Below are positions 1 through 12,679 of a stretch of 64,000 bases of DNA, one piece after another. The position numbers and the translations under genes are program-made. The stretch is from Straminergon stramineum (lineage: Eukaryota > Streptophyta > Bryopsida > Hypnales > Calliergonaceae), in the NCBI GenBank assembly GCA_963920665.1, contig OY987266.1, positions 12,343,001 through 12,407,000 of the forward strand, written 5' to 3'. The notes beneath the pieces are model-generated. The model saw nothing but the letters and a program-made list of their open reading frames with translations. It had not been told where the DNA came from and did not search any database. Numbering within the stretch: position 1 is the stretch's first letter; each line of letters opens with the position of its first letter.

Positions 1-661
1 AGCAGTTCGAAATTGGATCCATTTACCGCAAGGAACATTACAATGGACAATGCATGGAGATGGTGGCATTGCATGCGCGATGTGGAAGGATAAGTGGTCA
101 GTACTCCTCATTTCTACTCCTGCATTGCCTATTGGATTCTGATGTGTGTTGGTATCCACGGTTCCTCGTAGAAATGGAGTCCAAAGGGATTCTATCCAAA
201 CTTCCCATATACATACATAATATATCACGTATATGAAAGGGGTGGATGTGGCGGATCAATTGAGAACTTCATACTCTAGTCAAATAAGGTCACACAAGTG
301 GTGGCACCGGGTTTTTTTTAATTCATATTGGATATAACAGTGGTTAATATGTATGTAATCTTCCTTGGAACCTTGTGTCATCGTAGTAGACCCATTAATT
401 ACCTCCAATTCAAGATGGAAGTGTAATGCCCTCACACATAATTGGCGTTGACGAGGAACTATCGTGGATGAGGAAGAAGAAACTCCACGCACCCACTTGC
501 CAACTTGGAGTCGATTGAAGAGGATGTGCATAGTATGTGGGGACCCAAAGTGTAGTTATTATTGCTAGACTTGCAATCGGGTGTTCATGTGCCTAAATCG
601 AGGGTGTTTTGAAGAGTATCACTATTGGCCCCGCAATCAGAATGGCGGAAATTGTGCTTGA
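1..661 (+). pseudogene. piggyBac-type transposase relic, 3' part (DDE_Tnp_1_7 family)
   Basis: One reading frame (codons starting at positions 2 mod 3) reads from the window edge to a stop at 659-661 and carries hallmarks of piggyBac transposases. These are a WKDKWSV-like strand followed by LLIST (about 85-120), then VSTVPRRNG (about 152-178), then MKGVDVADQLRTSYSSQ with RSHKWWHRVFF (233-325), and finally a cysteine-rich C-terminal domain with CIVC, YYC, TCNR, CLNRGCFEEYH spacing (about 529-624). That order (catalytic core end, GVD..DQLR helix, KWW, zinc-binding tail) is the family's known layout. Six in-frame stops interrupt it (140, 218, 335, 356, 449, 566), but I see no frameshift over 661 bases, so the copy is dead through point mutation. 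The 5' part lies outside the window. No terminal inverted repeat was found downstream. Confidence 0.85.
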
Positions 662-2824
662 AGACCCTAAGGTGAAGTGAATAATGTTATGTTGCACTTT
701 GGGTGGAGAAGGGCTTCAAGATTTATGAATCTTCTCTTATTGTGAAATCTTTCTTTTCTAAATCTTTTATATTTTTCCTTACCTTTTATAATTCATTTGC
801 TTATCTAATACACATTTTTCCTAACCTCATATTTCTTTTTATATTGTAGACGTTATATTCCCCCCCCCCCATAATGAAACCTTTATTGTTCTTAACTTCT
901 AATTTTTTTTCCTACAATTATAGTATTTGTTTTTTACATTGGATATAGTTTTTCTCACTTCCTATATTTTTCCATGCCCATTCCATATCCAATTTAGAAA
1001 GTCTTATGCAATTTTGCTTACAAATTGTCACTTCTCAGTGTAGGGGGGACAGAGAACCAGTTCTATGTTACTACAACTCCTGGTGGATGAGGTGAGGTTC
1101 AAAGGCGGATGACATAGGAGAGTCCAGTTATGGGATGAGGTAGCAAGATTGATCTACGGTGAGGTGGTAGGATGGAATGAATGAACCATTCTTTGGGAGG
1201 GGAGGGGGATCGCCCAACCTGTGGAGTAGGTGGCAAAGCATCACTCCTGCTACTCCATTGACTTGGAGGGCGAGGGTTGCAGGAAGTGCTAGAGGGGTAT
1301 AGAAAGGAGCTAGTAGGGGACAATGTCAAGGTTGTCCTTCTTTTTGGGAAAGGTGACCCGACATTGGAGAGCTACCTTCACAATTGTAGAAGGCACAAGA
1401 AGTTGTAACCTCATTTTAGTTGTCAAAATTTGAGATCTTCACATTTTTGAAGAAGGATGGTTATTCATGGTCAATTACTTCTATGTCATTATCTTCACCG
1501 TTTGGATTTTTCAAGGGAAGTGATTTGAATGTGAAATTTGTCCATGGAAAAATTGTCAATGTAAGTTGATTTTCCCGAACAGATGCCAACAATCATGCCA
1601 TCTTGCATATGTTCTATGAGTGTGATTATGTTGAATTCTTCTGAGCATGTTACTAACTTATATGAAAAGACAAATCCAAGGAGTAACCATCAAAATGGAA
1701 TTCTATACATATCAAATTCAGCGATTGAAGTGCAGTTGCCCAGAATTTTTGGTGTGAAAAAATAAAAAATTCCAACTTTGAACCTTTAGATCTCACTTAA
1801 TTTGAAGAATTTTTTTGGTGAAAATTTGTAGGTAGCTAAATAGTGTAAATAAGTTCAAGATCTCACAGTTGAAAATTTGAAAAAAAATCTCAAATAATAT
1901 CCATTGCTCTACTTCCCTAGACACCTTTTTTTGGACCATTTTCTTTTAAAACAATCCCCTGATGTTTAGGGTTAGAGCTTCATTGAATTAAATCCCAAAT
2001 TCAATTTCAATATCTCACTAGCAATCATATAAATTTTTAATATGGTATTAAAATCTTTTATTTCTATCTTCAATTGACAACAAATCCAAGAAACAAATAA
2101 GAAGTAGCTTTGTCTTTAACAAATTTGCAATGAATACAACGTGTTTTTTAATGGAAATATCAACAAATTCATCAATCATTACGTCAAATAATTTAAAATC
2201 TGAAATTTTATTTAGGTTTTATTATAATGACATAAAAGGTACAAAATGCCATTTTTGCACAAACCTTTTCATCATAATTTAGTTTTTCAATGATAGGAAC
2301 TTAGCAAGAAAAAAGATCACAAACTTTAAAACTAAAAAACAAATTCTTTCCCTATAAAATAGAGAATCCAAAATAGAGATCGCAAAGTTTCATTATAGTT
2401 CCAATTTGCAATTGCAATACCCTATTTTTTAATTATTTTTACCTCCATACTTAGCCCAAGATAATTTAGTATACTCTACAAATTTTACTATAGTCTTATA
2501 ATTCTAAAAATATACATTTGTGAAATCCTAAATGACATGCAAATTGAACTTTTCATGAGTCTAAAAAAAATCTCTCTAAGTTGCAATTGAACTCTACTTA
2601 ATCATGAAAATCATACCAAGAATATTTTCAAATTCAACTTTAAGTATTAAAAAATGACTACTAGTATAATAATAAAATCCAAATTTAACCTAATTTGAAT
2701 CTAAAAGAAGAACAACTAATATAGAATTTAACTTTCAAGAAAATGAAGATTCTATATAAAACATTGTAAAAAACAAATTCACTTGAAATGAAACTTTTGT
2801 TTATTAAGTCAAATATTGTTTTAA
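662..2824. other. AT-rich intergenic DNA, no gene seen
   Basis: No supportable gene. The stretch holds a run of ten C at about 861-870, a G-rich patch at 1040-1330 whose short open frames do not resemble a protein, and AT-rich DNA afterwards. Some of 662-1400 may be the 3' flank of the piggyBac relic, but no terminal repeat proves it. Confidence 0.5.
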
Positions 2825-3015
2825 CACTAGAAGAAATTTGCATTAATTATTTAATCTAAATCATATGTTTTTGTTAAATAGCACAAAATTGTCTTGGAAA
2901 TAACTCAGATTTGTAGAATTGTGACTAAATTAATACTAAACTATATTATTTTCAACACAATTTTGTATTAATTAACAAAAAAAATCAGGGAAATTAACGC
3001 AAATTCCTTCTAGTG
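2825..3015. mobile_element. CACTA-type foldback MITE, 191 bp
   Basis: The element begins CACTAGAAGAAATTTGC and ends with the inverted copy GCAAATTCCTTCTAGTG. The two arms remain complementary deep into the element (for example CACAAAATTG on the left pairs with CAATTTTGT on the right), so nearly the whole unit can fold back. It is flanked by a 3-bp direct repeat TAA (2822-2824 and 3016-3018). CACTA termini with a 3-bp target duplication are diagnostic of CACTA (En/Spm) transposons. There is no coding capacity, so it is non-autonomous. Confidence 0.85.
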
Positions 3016-5940
3016 TAAGGTCTAGTGACTTTAGTCTTCATGGCCTATAATTCTACTAAAACAAGAACTTGTCCATGCTAATTAGAAATGGGTTTGTGCT
3101 ATCTATACTAAGGACTAAGGTTGACTAAACTACTTGCATGTGATTCCGAGGGCACCAAGTTAGGATAATTCAATCTACATTTTATAATTACTTTCAACAT
3201 TTTTACAACATTCTTTTAGAATGGAATAAATGTAGGTTGAAATTTTTTAATTCTAATAAATTTTTTGATTTGGTATATATTATCTAAAACTAAATCTCTA
3301 AATAAATTTATCCCTCTTTGCCATTTTAAGACAAATAGAATCAATGAAATACTAGATTTTTGTGAGCTTTGCTTTATTTATTTGTCCTTTGTCATTTTTA
3401 TATAATTCATTTCATTCTTCATATTCAATCTTTCCTTTACAGATTTGTTCGAATGATGGAAGAAAATGAAATAAACAAACAAATAGATGCACTAAGATAA
3501 CATGCCTAATGCCTTATATACTAAGTTACTAACATATTTTTTCATTTACACCCTAAGTAAATGGAAGTCCATCATGAATTGCATAAAATCTACTATGAGT
3601 TGTTTTGAATTTGTCATTTATTCATGTTGTTCACAATTAAAACCATAGATGTTAATCATCTCAGATCATCCACTTTTAAAACTTTGAGATAAACACACCT
3701 AAACCTAAATATATTTTTGAAAGTCCTTTTAATTTTTAGAGTATTCTCACTATTTTTATATCAATTTTTAAAATTCATTCATCATTTGCCTTGAAGATCC
3801 TTCTTCCAAAAATTATTGACCATTTAATAAAGTTTATTTGTCTTTATGTAGTTATGTTATAAATTTAAAATTTCCTTTAAAGAATTTCAAGTTATCTTCA
3901 AGATTCATCATCAAATAGCACTTAATGTTCAAATTATTGTTTTTCAATCATAAGTTGCCAATAGATGCTAAGATTTTAATTCCTAAAATTAAATTGTAAT
4001 CTAAAAAATAAATATACCAAATCATTCATATCTATTCATTACATATCAATTTCAAATTAAAAGAAATTACTATTAACAAGATTTTATAAAATATAAATAA
4101 ATTATTTATAAAATTTTAGTACTTGACATCTATATTCTTCTTCTACTAATAATTAATGGGCATTTCCGACTACTCCGTAGATCTTATTAAAAATTTCATG
4201 AAAAAAATAAATATTTGAATTTGAATTAAAATCAATGATAGATTTTTTCAATTTATGCCAAAAATATAAATAGTATTTTAAATTTATTTATTTATTTATT
4301 TTGTATCTAAAGATTTATTAAAGATATTCGCAACTTAGTCAAGAACTTCATTAATCTTAATGTATACTAGAGAAAAATAATTTTTTTAATTATAAATATG
4401 GTTTGGATATAAATAAATATTTGTTGCACATTATAGCACAAGTTAATTATTCTATTATTCGTTGATTTACTAATAAGAATTTTCATTAAAGCTTGTCATA
4501 GTACAAGGATGATCCTTGTGTAATATTACAACTATTGTCAAACTCTTTCCTTCTTCAATATATTTTGAAAGTGAAAATCCTTAAAATTTTCTACAATTGT
4601 GAGGATTTTATCCCTACCCATAAGATAAAACAACTACAACTATATTATTTGTATTGTGAAGGTTGAATTTCTAAAGCAAGTGTCTAAGTGTTGTTCAATA
4701 TGCCTTTTATACAATAAACCAAACTTTGTGTATGTTTTATCCTAAATGGTTTAAGTCTCGACTTGAAAAATACAATTGAAAGTGTCGATGCTTATTTATC
4801 CACCCTTCATAAATTTGAGTTTATAATTAGAATCTTGTGTTTTTTTTTGTTTTTTTAACTAATTGGGTGCATAGGCAGGGTCTATTGTGTTTTTCAATAT
4901 ATGGTTCTTTTGAAAGTGCCTAAATATGCACAAATATATAAAAGAAAACAAATGAAATTGCTAAATTCAATAGGTCGCTATAGTTTCCTGGTGCACATAG
5001 CAATAGTTTCAGTTCACCATTTTCAATTATAGATAATCTCATGCACTTTTCTAGAATATGAGGCTCGAACCGATTCGACCTCCTCAACTAAACTTATGAA
5101 CAAATAAAATTTAACCTCATAGTTGAAAAGTTATAGCAAACCTTTCACATCTATGAAGTGAAAATATGTCTTATATATATTATATTATGTCCTACATATG
5201 CTATCAATACTTATCCTAATTGTTCACTACTATGATCCCATGTTTTTGCTAGTTTGACAAATGAAAATTTTGGAGAGCTCACACAAAATAGTCGCCATCC
5301 TCTAAAACTCAAGAAATAAGTTTTGTTCTTAGCATATGAGACACCTAAACTTAGAAGACAATTGAACAAGAAAATTAGAAGGTTATGATTTTTGAAATTA
5401 GACATTAAATGACTTAATGGGCTCAAAGGTTTTTCAATCCAAGAAATTCATCCATGAGTCTACATAAGTAAGGGTAAAATGGTAGCCTTGTCCTATAAAT
5501 GACTGTTTATAAATTATCTTCAAATCAAGGCTAACTCACTACCAAAGTGTAGGAGCGCCAGAGCCTTTTACTAGCCTTGCTTTCTTACATTATAAGCACG
5601 AAGAAGTGAGGTGATCACTGACATTGGGTAGTGCATCTTCATGCTAGGTCAAGGCAAATCTACACACACTTACCTCTATATATGAAAAAAAACCTTGAAG
5701 TTAAAAAAATCGTTTTGTTTTCATCAAACTTTCTTTTCACCAAGACTAAGCAATAACACTTGATTCCTCCATCTTAATCACTCTTGTTTTTAATTCCTTT
5801 CCACTTCTAAATCTAGTGTAAATTATATTGGATTATTTTGTACAAAAGCATCAAATAAACAAAAGTCAATTTTCTAATAATTTTTATGTTTCATAACAAT
5901 TACAAGGGACTAACTAAGACTAAAAGAAAGAAAAACAACA
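3016..5940. other. AT-rich intergenic DNA with a small hairpin
   Basis: No gene recognised. A short hairpin lies at 3166-3245: the arm AATTCAATCTACATTTTAT is mirrored by ATAAATGTAGGTTGAAATT, suggesting a small MITE remnant. The rest is low-complexity AT-rich DNA without long open frames. Confidence 0.5.
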
Positions 5941-6410
5941 GTAAATTGTTAAATTTCCTAGATGGAAGTTCTAATTAATGGTAACTCATATTTTTTTGTA
6001 AATCTTGTAAATTCAAATAGGTCTAAGGGCTTATTTTGGAGAAAGAGAAAAGAAAACAATAAAAAAAATTTGGTAAATTTTCTTATTAGAAGTACTAACT
6101 AAACTTGGAAAATTTGGGGATTTGAATAAATCCAAGGGCCTATTTCGGAGTAAGAATAAAAAAAATGGGACCTACAATTGCTAAATTCTAAAGGTGAAAA
6201 ACACTAATTTATAAAAAACTAATTTTTGACGATTTATGAAAATAAATGGATTGAAGGGGCTATATAGGAATAAGAAATAAGAAAATAGGACATAAAATTT
6301 CTGAAATTCATAGGTAAGAAGTACTAAGTGATGAAAAACTAATTTTTTTAGTTATTTTATGGATTTCAAGTATAGATAAGGGCCTATTTAAAGATAAGGA
6401 GAAGAAAAAA
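5941..6410. repeat. Degenerate tandem repeat, about 110-120 bp period, four units
   Basis: Four diverged units each contain an 'aaattgctaaattct' like block, a 'gaagtactaac' like block and a 'gggcctatttcgg' like block. The last block recurs near 6027, 6147, 6256 and 6379. Spacing is therefore roughly 109-123 bp. No coding potential is visible. Confidence 0.6.
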
Positions 6411-6986
6411 CAACACATGAAATCAAAGAAAAAAAATCAATTTTTTTATAAGTTATAAATTAAACAACTTAATAGATTATTACATATGAATACAATGGCT
6501 TTACCTTTCTATCCCTTACCACACGGTATACATCTTCAAATTGAAATTCCACCTAGATTCCCTCATGTCAATTTCCTAAATGGACGACATCACCCATTCA
6601 CCCTAATTTCCATCAAGTGTTCAACTAGCAAGATATATGAGTTCCTCTATAAAAATTTATATTGTAATACATGGTAGAACTTTAGAAAAATGATTTGATG
6701 GACAGGATTACAAACAACTTGTAGGTTCAACTTGCAACCGGAAACTCTCAAAACTTTGAAATATCACTCTTTTTACATCCGATTTCAAATAATGTTGTCT
6801 TGTTGTAAATCAGTACATATTGTAAAAACATATTATTATATGTTTTGTTCAATAACTTCATAGTGATATTATGGGATTGAGAAGCTTGAAGATGACGTTC
6901 TCCTGTGAAGATGTATAAGTGAATAGATTTGCCTTAAATCTTCATTCAATCTTATTAGTAAATTTGTTTTTTACTTTATAATTCAA

Positions 6987-7431
6987 ATGTCGAATTTCAG
7001 GGGGGTTTTTGAGTCTCAAGATGAAGAGTCTCAACGGAACGTTAAGTTTGAACTTTCACTTTCACAGTTGCTAGATCAACCTTTTTTGCCGCGATATTTT
7101 AGACATCCTCGAGAAGAAGCTGGATCGTTTCGATCGCTAAAACAACCTCGTGTGGAGCGACGATGGCATAGTAATCTTAACGTTGATGCTCGAGTGTTGG
7201 TGATCTTCAAGTTGAATGTATTGAACTAGGCACTCGTGAAGTGACATTCGAGACGAGTTATGAAGGCAAGAACAAGAACCAATATTTTTGTACGGCTTGA
7301 TCTATGGAAAATAGTCGTGGCCACCAACGATGGTTGAAACGGCTTGTCAACCCTTTGACAAAGGCTGAGCGTGCAGAATATATTGCCACTACCGTCAAAC
7401 GCATTCTCAAGTTTCATCAAATGGAATGAAG
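6987..7431 (+). pseudogene. Decayed coding segment, family not recognised
   Basis: An open frame from 6987 encodes a plausible soluble segment (starts MSNFRGVFESQDEESQ, includes FLPRYFRHPREE). Near 7190 the sense-like reading shifts frame and continues as VGDLQVECIELGTREVTFE, then NKNQYFCTA. A stop falls after that, followed by MENSRGHQRWLKRLVN and TKAERAEYIATTVKRILKF up to a stop near 7429. The segment is richer in G+C than the surrounding DNA, and its composition looks protein-coding in both pieces. One frameshift and one stop make it a pseudogene, probably from a transposable element or a retroposed gene. I do not recognise the family. Confidence 0.4.
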
Positions 7432-9880
7432 CTTTGATTGGAACTTTTTTACCTCTTGTTGATATTTATTAAGTTCAAATTCTTATAGGTATGTTTTGAG
7501 TGTTTATTGAAATCACAGTGGGTGATTGTATTTGCTAAAAATAAAATTGGGATTAGAATTTTAGTTAAAAAGGACTACGGTTGAAATGAATGTGAATGGG
7601 AAAGTGGTTAGAATATTAGGTGGGCTTTGGTACTATTGGTAGGAGCAAGGGCTGAAGTGCCCTTACCACACACCTTAAATGAAGAACAAAAGGAGGTGAG
7701 GAGAATCTCATGGAGGAAAGGAGTGTATTGATTGTTGGGATTTACGAGGTAGATTTTGATTTGATGTAGCTCATTCAGCATTGATCTTTTGGCATTGAAA
7801 CTTTGGAATTTAATTCCTTGTAATGTGACCTTTTCAAATTGTGCTTGCAATTTGAATTTGGACTTGTAAATCAAAAGTTGAAGAATTTTGAAGTTGAGAA
7901 AGCTTAAGGCCCTCCATTGAGAAGAGTAGAGGCTTCTTTGAGCCATAACTTTTGAAGTAATTCTCAATTTGTCTTTATATTTGGAAGGAGTGTATATCAT
8001 TTTAGTAACTATTTAAAAATTCGTTACTCATCTGATTTGGAGTTTGGAGGAAAAAATTATGAAGAATTGAAGGTTTGAAGGAAAGTTAGGATTTGAAAGA
8101 AGCAAGGCCAAAACTTGTGGTGGCTACAACTCTGAATTTGTTTTTCATATGACTTTGAAAGATTTTGAAGAGTTATTTTGTAAAATTTCCTATTCATAAT
8201 GAATTCATTTATTTGATTTGGACTCGTATTGAAAAAGTTATGAATTGTGAAAAATAGGAGGATGGATTGCCTTCATAGTTTAGGAAACCGTGACCTTATT
8301 CTTCATTAACTTTTGGACAGAGTTTTAATTTTTTAAGCAACTTTTTAAGTTGTAGATATCAGTGTTAGGATTCTAAATTGCTATTACACTTGCAATTTGG
8401 ATTTGTAGTTCAAAAGTTATAAAAGATTATAGAAGCAATAGTCAATTGCAAAGGGAATTAAGAAACCTCTACTTTGCACTCTAATAACTTTTGGACAATA
8501 GTTTAGTTAAACTTGAAATGTGAAGGGTGTCTTGCTTGTGAAGTTAGCTTTCCAAAATACTATTACACTAAGCATTTGGAAACTTAAGTCATTTGTGACA
8601 CTAGAAAGAAGATCATAACTAGTGTAGGGAGAAGTTCTTTAGTGTTCTTTTTTTTTGCACTTTGAAGTTCTTTTGAAGATTTGGAAAATTAAAAAGTCCA
8701 AGACATGAAGATTTGAAGATTCAAAGGCTATATATGCCAAGGACCTGGCCATGTGTTGTGGCCTGTAGGTTTGTCATTCCCAGCCAACTTTGGAGGCCGT
8801 TGTCTTTTATTGTTGTTTCAATTTAGATTTGGAGGATCGTTGCATTCAATTCTGCATTGTAAACCTGTTGCAGACTATGTGGGTATTCAACTTAGCCACT
8901 TTATGTGTTGTGGGCGACGAAGTAGGGTTGATCACCTACGTGGTCGAATCTTATATCGTTCTCATTGGTGAGACTGGATTAAAGATTATTTGACCGGTGA
9001 ATTTGAGGTTTACGAGCCCATCCTTTGGACAGCAACTTGTGTTCTGCTGTCCCATTTTATCCATCCGAAAACTTGTTTCTTATTATACATGTTTACCCAG
9101 GCCTTTTGATTTACCACATGATAGGATAGGTAAAGATCGGGTGAAAATTTGAGTTTGAAGACTTCGAAGACCAAGAAAAGATATAAGTTAGAAGAATCTC
9201 CATCAAAGCTCTACAACTAGCAGCGAGACACTTCGCGTGTTCTCTAAGCACACCCCTCTCATTCCAACAACGTACATGATTCTACCAGTCAAAACCTTGA
9301 CTCCATTGTATTATGAGAAACAATTAATAAACAATGCAATTAAACAACACTCAAAAGGATCCCATCCAATTTGAGTGATTCGAAATCTACTATTGAGCTA
9401 AAACGTACACAATAGATTCTCATGGTTTCTTGATGAATTTATCCCATGGGTGTCTAGCATCGTCTAGTTGTATCTTTCAAGCAACGGACAACCTTGTCTT
9501 TTTTCCTAGTTTTTGAAATACATAAATATAAAATTTAACTTAAGAAATATAAAATAATTACTTACTTGATCTCGTTTGGCCAAAGTAACCAAAACTTTGA
9601 TTCACTCAAAATAAACTGAACTAATTTAAGATTTAATTAAACTAACTTTTAGAGCATCTAATGCCTTTTTCAAAAAACTAAAATATATCTAAAATGGACA
9701 TTCACACTCCTACAAGAAATTATCAATGGATGAAATTTTATTTTTAACTAACTAATTAAAAGTCATCTATCAATACCATATGACCTAATAATCTTAACCC
9801 TAAACCTACCACAATAAGTCAATAACTATCTTGATATCTTTTAAGACTTACTACAATAAACTTTTCCCAATAACTAAAAG
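7432..9880. other. Intergenic DNA, probable degraded retroelement sequence
   Basis: No gene is supportable. Between 7800 and 8560 a phrase like 'gcaatttggatttgtagttcaaaagttat' recurs in diverged form (near 7850, 8200 and 8390), suggesting old internal duplication. Positions 8750-9070 are less AT-rich, but no frame there resembles a known protein. Confidence 0.4.
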
Positions 9881-9884
9881 AATT

Positions 9885-10160
9885 AACCTAATAACTATTT
9901 TTTATAACTTTAAAAATAGTCCTAGTACTATTTTTAATAACTTTGGAAATAATCTTATTATTATTTTTAATAACTTTGGAAATTATCCTAGTGACTATTT
10001 TTAGCAACTTTAAAATTACATCAATAACATCCAAAATTACCTCAATAATTTTTTGAGGAACTTATAATTTAATCCTAGTGACTATCTTTATAACTTCAAA
10101 ACTTACCTGAATAATTATCTTGATAACTTCTAAACTTACTACAATAAGTAACGAGAAAGT
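9885..10160. repeat. Degenerate tandem repeat, about 35 bp period
   Basis: Successive units share the core 'tcctagtgactatttttaataactttggaaatta', starting near 9918, 9953 and 9987. More diverged units ('ataactt..aaactta') continue to about 10150. Non-coding. Confidence 0.55.
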
Positions 10161-10222
10161 CAACCAAATTTGTTAACTTATTGTTAATAATATCATCTAT
10201 GAACAATAGAAGTTTCCTAGAG

Positions 10223-10374
10223 AGGAGTAGCTTCTTGAGGAACTTTCTAATTTTGAGAAAGCCTCTTAAGCAACTTCCTTGATAGAGGATGCTTCTTCAA
10301 CAACTTTCTAATTTTGAGAAAGCCTCTTAAGCAACTTCCTCAATAGAGGATGCTTCTTTAACAACTTTCTAATT
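10223..10374. repeat. 61-bp tandem repeat, about 2.5 units
   Basis: The block 'gcctcttaagcaacttcct' starts at 10261 and again at 10322, giving an exact 61-bp period. Each unit also contains 'agaggatgcttctt' and 'caactttctaatttt'. A partial first unit precedes it (from about 10223). The two complete units differ at only a few positions, so this array is younger than its neighbours. Confidence 0.8.
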
Positions 10375-12300
10375 TGAACAAAATTAATCTAACTTACAAG
10401 GCATGAGAAATTTTCAATAAAATTTGAAACTAAAGTTAATCCAAAATAACCACATGTGAAGGTTTTAAGCAAACTTACAAAAGTTTGGAGACCAATGAAG
10501 AAAAGGAAACTAATGAAACTTTAAAGCTTCGAAATATTTGGAATAGGGTCAAAGCTCCCCTACCAAATTAATACCTATGAAAAGAAACAAAAAAAACCCT
10601 AACAGAAAACAAAGTTACAATTTCAAAGTTTCACTGTGCCAGGGTCATTTCAGGCTTAAATTTTGTCTAAAACACAATATAATATTCTAGAAAGCTTAAT
10701 TTTTAAAGGAGGTATGGATAACATCGTTAAACTAAACTATAGTAACTAATTTTCTGAAATTTCAAAGTATTCAAAGCTTAATCACTAAAAGAGGTATGCA
10801 TGACAACATTTAAACCAAATTTTAGTAATTAAAGTCTTAATTTTTGTTATACAATGAATTTTGAATAAAGATTATTTTAATAAACTTTTGGCAAAATGAA
10901 GCTTTATCATTTTAAGCCTTTTACCACCAAATTTTGTTGCAATGAGCACAAATTGTTAGTATTTAAAGAAATCTTAAACAAAATTAGAGTTTGGAGGTCT
11001 ATACCTTCCAAAACTCTAGCAAATCAAATATTTTGGGGGCTTATTCTCCCAAATTCCATCTCAAAAAGAACTTAAAATCAAAAGCTAAAGATTCTAATTA
11101 ATGACATTACTAGAATTCAACTAAAAGATCCTTAAATATTAGTACAGATTCAAAAATGAACTTCAAAAATCAAGAGTTTGGAGGACTAAACCCTCCCAAA
11201 ATACAAAGAAATAAAAGCAAAAGAACTTAAGGGGACTCTCGCATCCTTCAAGAAGTGTTCCCATAAGAGGGAGTGTAAACAAATGCTCAAAGATCAAAGA
11301 AAGAAACATTAAAAATGACCAAATTGATATCGAATACCAACTTTGTAGAGTGTTGATGGTTTGAGAAGAAAAAATGGGGGTAACAACAACCTTGAGGGAG
11401 GGCTTTTTATACTTGTTCCAAGCCTTCCTAATAAGTTGTTGGTGGAAACATTTACTTTCAATCTCCAGATATTTGTTAAACTATTGTAAATTATTTTCTA
11501 AATAATCTTTGTTGAATAGAAGAAATTTCTAGAATCATCTCCATTTAGCTAATAAATCTTGACCAAATCAAATCCAAGATCTCTTCCCAAAGATATTTTG
11601 AAAATAACTTTAATTAATCTAGATATTTTGTTAATTAATCCAAAGTTATTTCTAAATTGTTTTTCTTTAGATCAAAGTTGGTTTGTTACACAAGAAAAGA
11701 GATCTTGACCAAATCCAATCTTCAATTTTCCAAAAGATATTTTTGAAGCTAACTTTTGAATTACCCCTAGTTATACTAAAAAGTCAAACCTATTGCTGGA
11801 CCCTCTCTATCTTTTAGGGAACAACTCCAAATGAAAAACTGATTGTAACATAGTGTTTGAATTATCCAAATTCATCGAAGGGACTTTCAACCCTTGTTTC
11901 CAAGTCATTTTGGCTTGTAATATTGCTAACAGTAATTCCAAAAAAAATTCAAGAATTCCAACTATTGAAATTTGCATCTTTCAAAAAACTAACTAGCTAA
12001 GGTTTTCTGGAAGATGTGTGAGACTATTGCCTTCCAAAAAATGGACTCCTTAAGTAAATTTCCACAAATTCTTCTTTTTAGATTTTGCCCTAACAACACT
12101 ATCAAACATACATCGACACCACCATTTAACATTGAAATGTGACAATACAATAGAGCAATCAATTATGAATCTGTAAGCTCATTCAACACTCATACAACTC
12201 AAAACGACGTAACTTCAAGAAAACTAACAAGTTAATCAATGATGCAATAAAAATTGCAAGTACTAAGAACATTGTATCATGAAGTTTCGCAGTAAACTAC
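10375..12300. other. Intergenic DNA containing one copy of a dispersed repeat
   Basis: No gene. The part at about 11,250-12,000 resembles 21,780-22,330: both contain a 'ctttttatac' like block followed by 'ctccaaatga' and then 'ttccaagtcattt.g.cttgtaa'. This suggests two old insertions of the same repeat family, perhaps LTR-derived, though I could not define the ends. Confidence 0.4.
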
Positions 12301-12310
12301 TTGTCACTAA

Positions 12311-12660
12311 AATGTCCACCATTGTCTCATCTTGTGTCCAAAGGAGGTGCAACTAGGCTTGTTGGAAAGTTAGCTAAAAGGTGCACAAGTTCACCAAATT
12401 TGAGCTCCAAAATCTTCATGATCTTCTCAATTTTGCCTTTCCAAATTGTTGCTCCCATCTTCTATGTGGTAACAAACCTTCTTCTACTAAAAGGATCACC
12501 ATTACTTTGTCCGTGCTCCAAATGAGGCCTAATTAGGCTTTTTGGAAAGCCAACTTAGAAGCCACATCTTCATCAAATTTGAGGTCCAAATTCTTCATAG
12601 TCTTTCCAATCTTGCCCTCCAAATTTGTCGCTTCTAAACTAGATTGCATTCTTACCTCTA
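12311..12660. repeat. Direct duplication of a ~160-bp unit, offset 179 bp
   Basis: The segment around 12,396 ('aaatttgagctccaaaatct') recurs around 12,575 ('aaatttgaggtccaaattct'), an offset of 179 bp. Matching flanks are present: 'caactaggcttgttggaaag' and 'taattaggctttttggaaag'. The two units are clearly diverged. Confidence 0.65.
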
Positions 12661-12679
12661 ATTTCAACCCAACCTCATT

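Noticed and set aside
8753..8993. Two overlapping plus-strand frames of ~70 codons
   Set aside because: No domain, no codon pattern, and the two frames are equally open. The neighbourhood looks like degraded repeat DNA.
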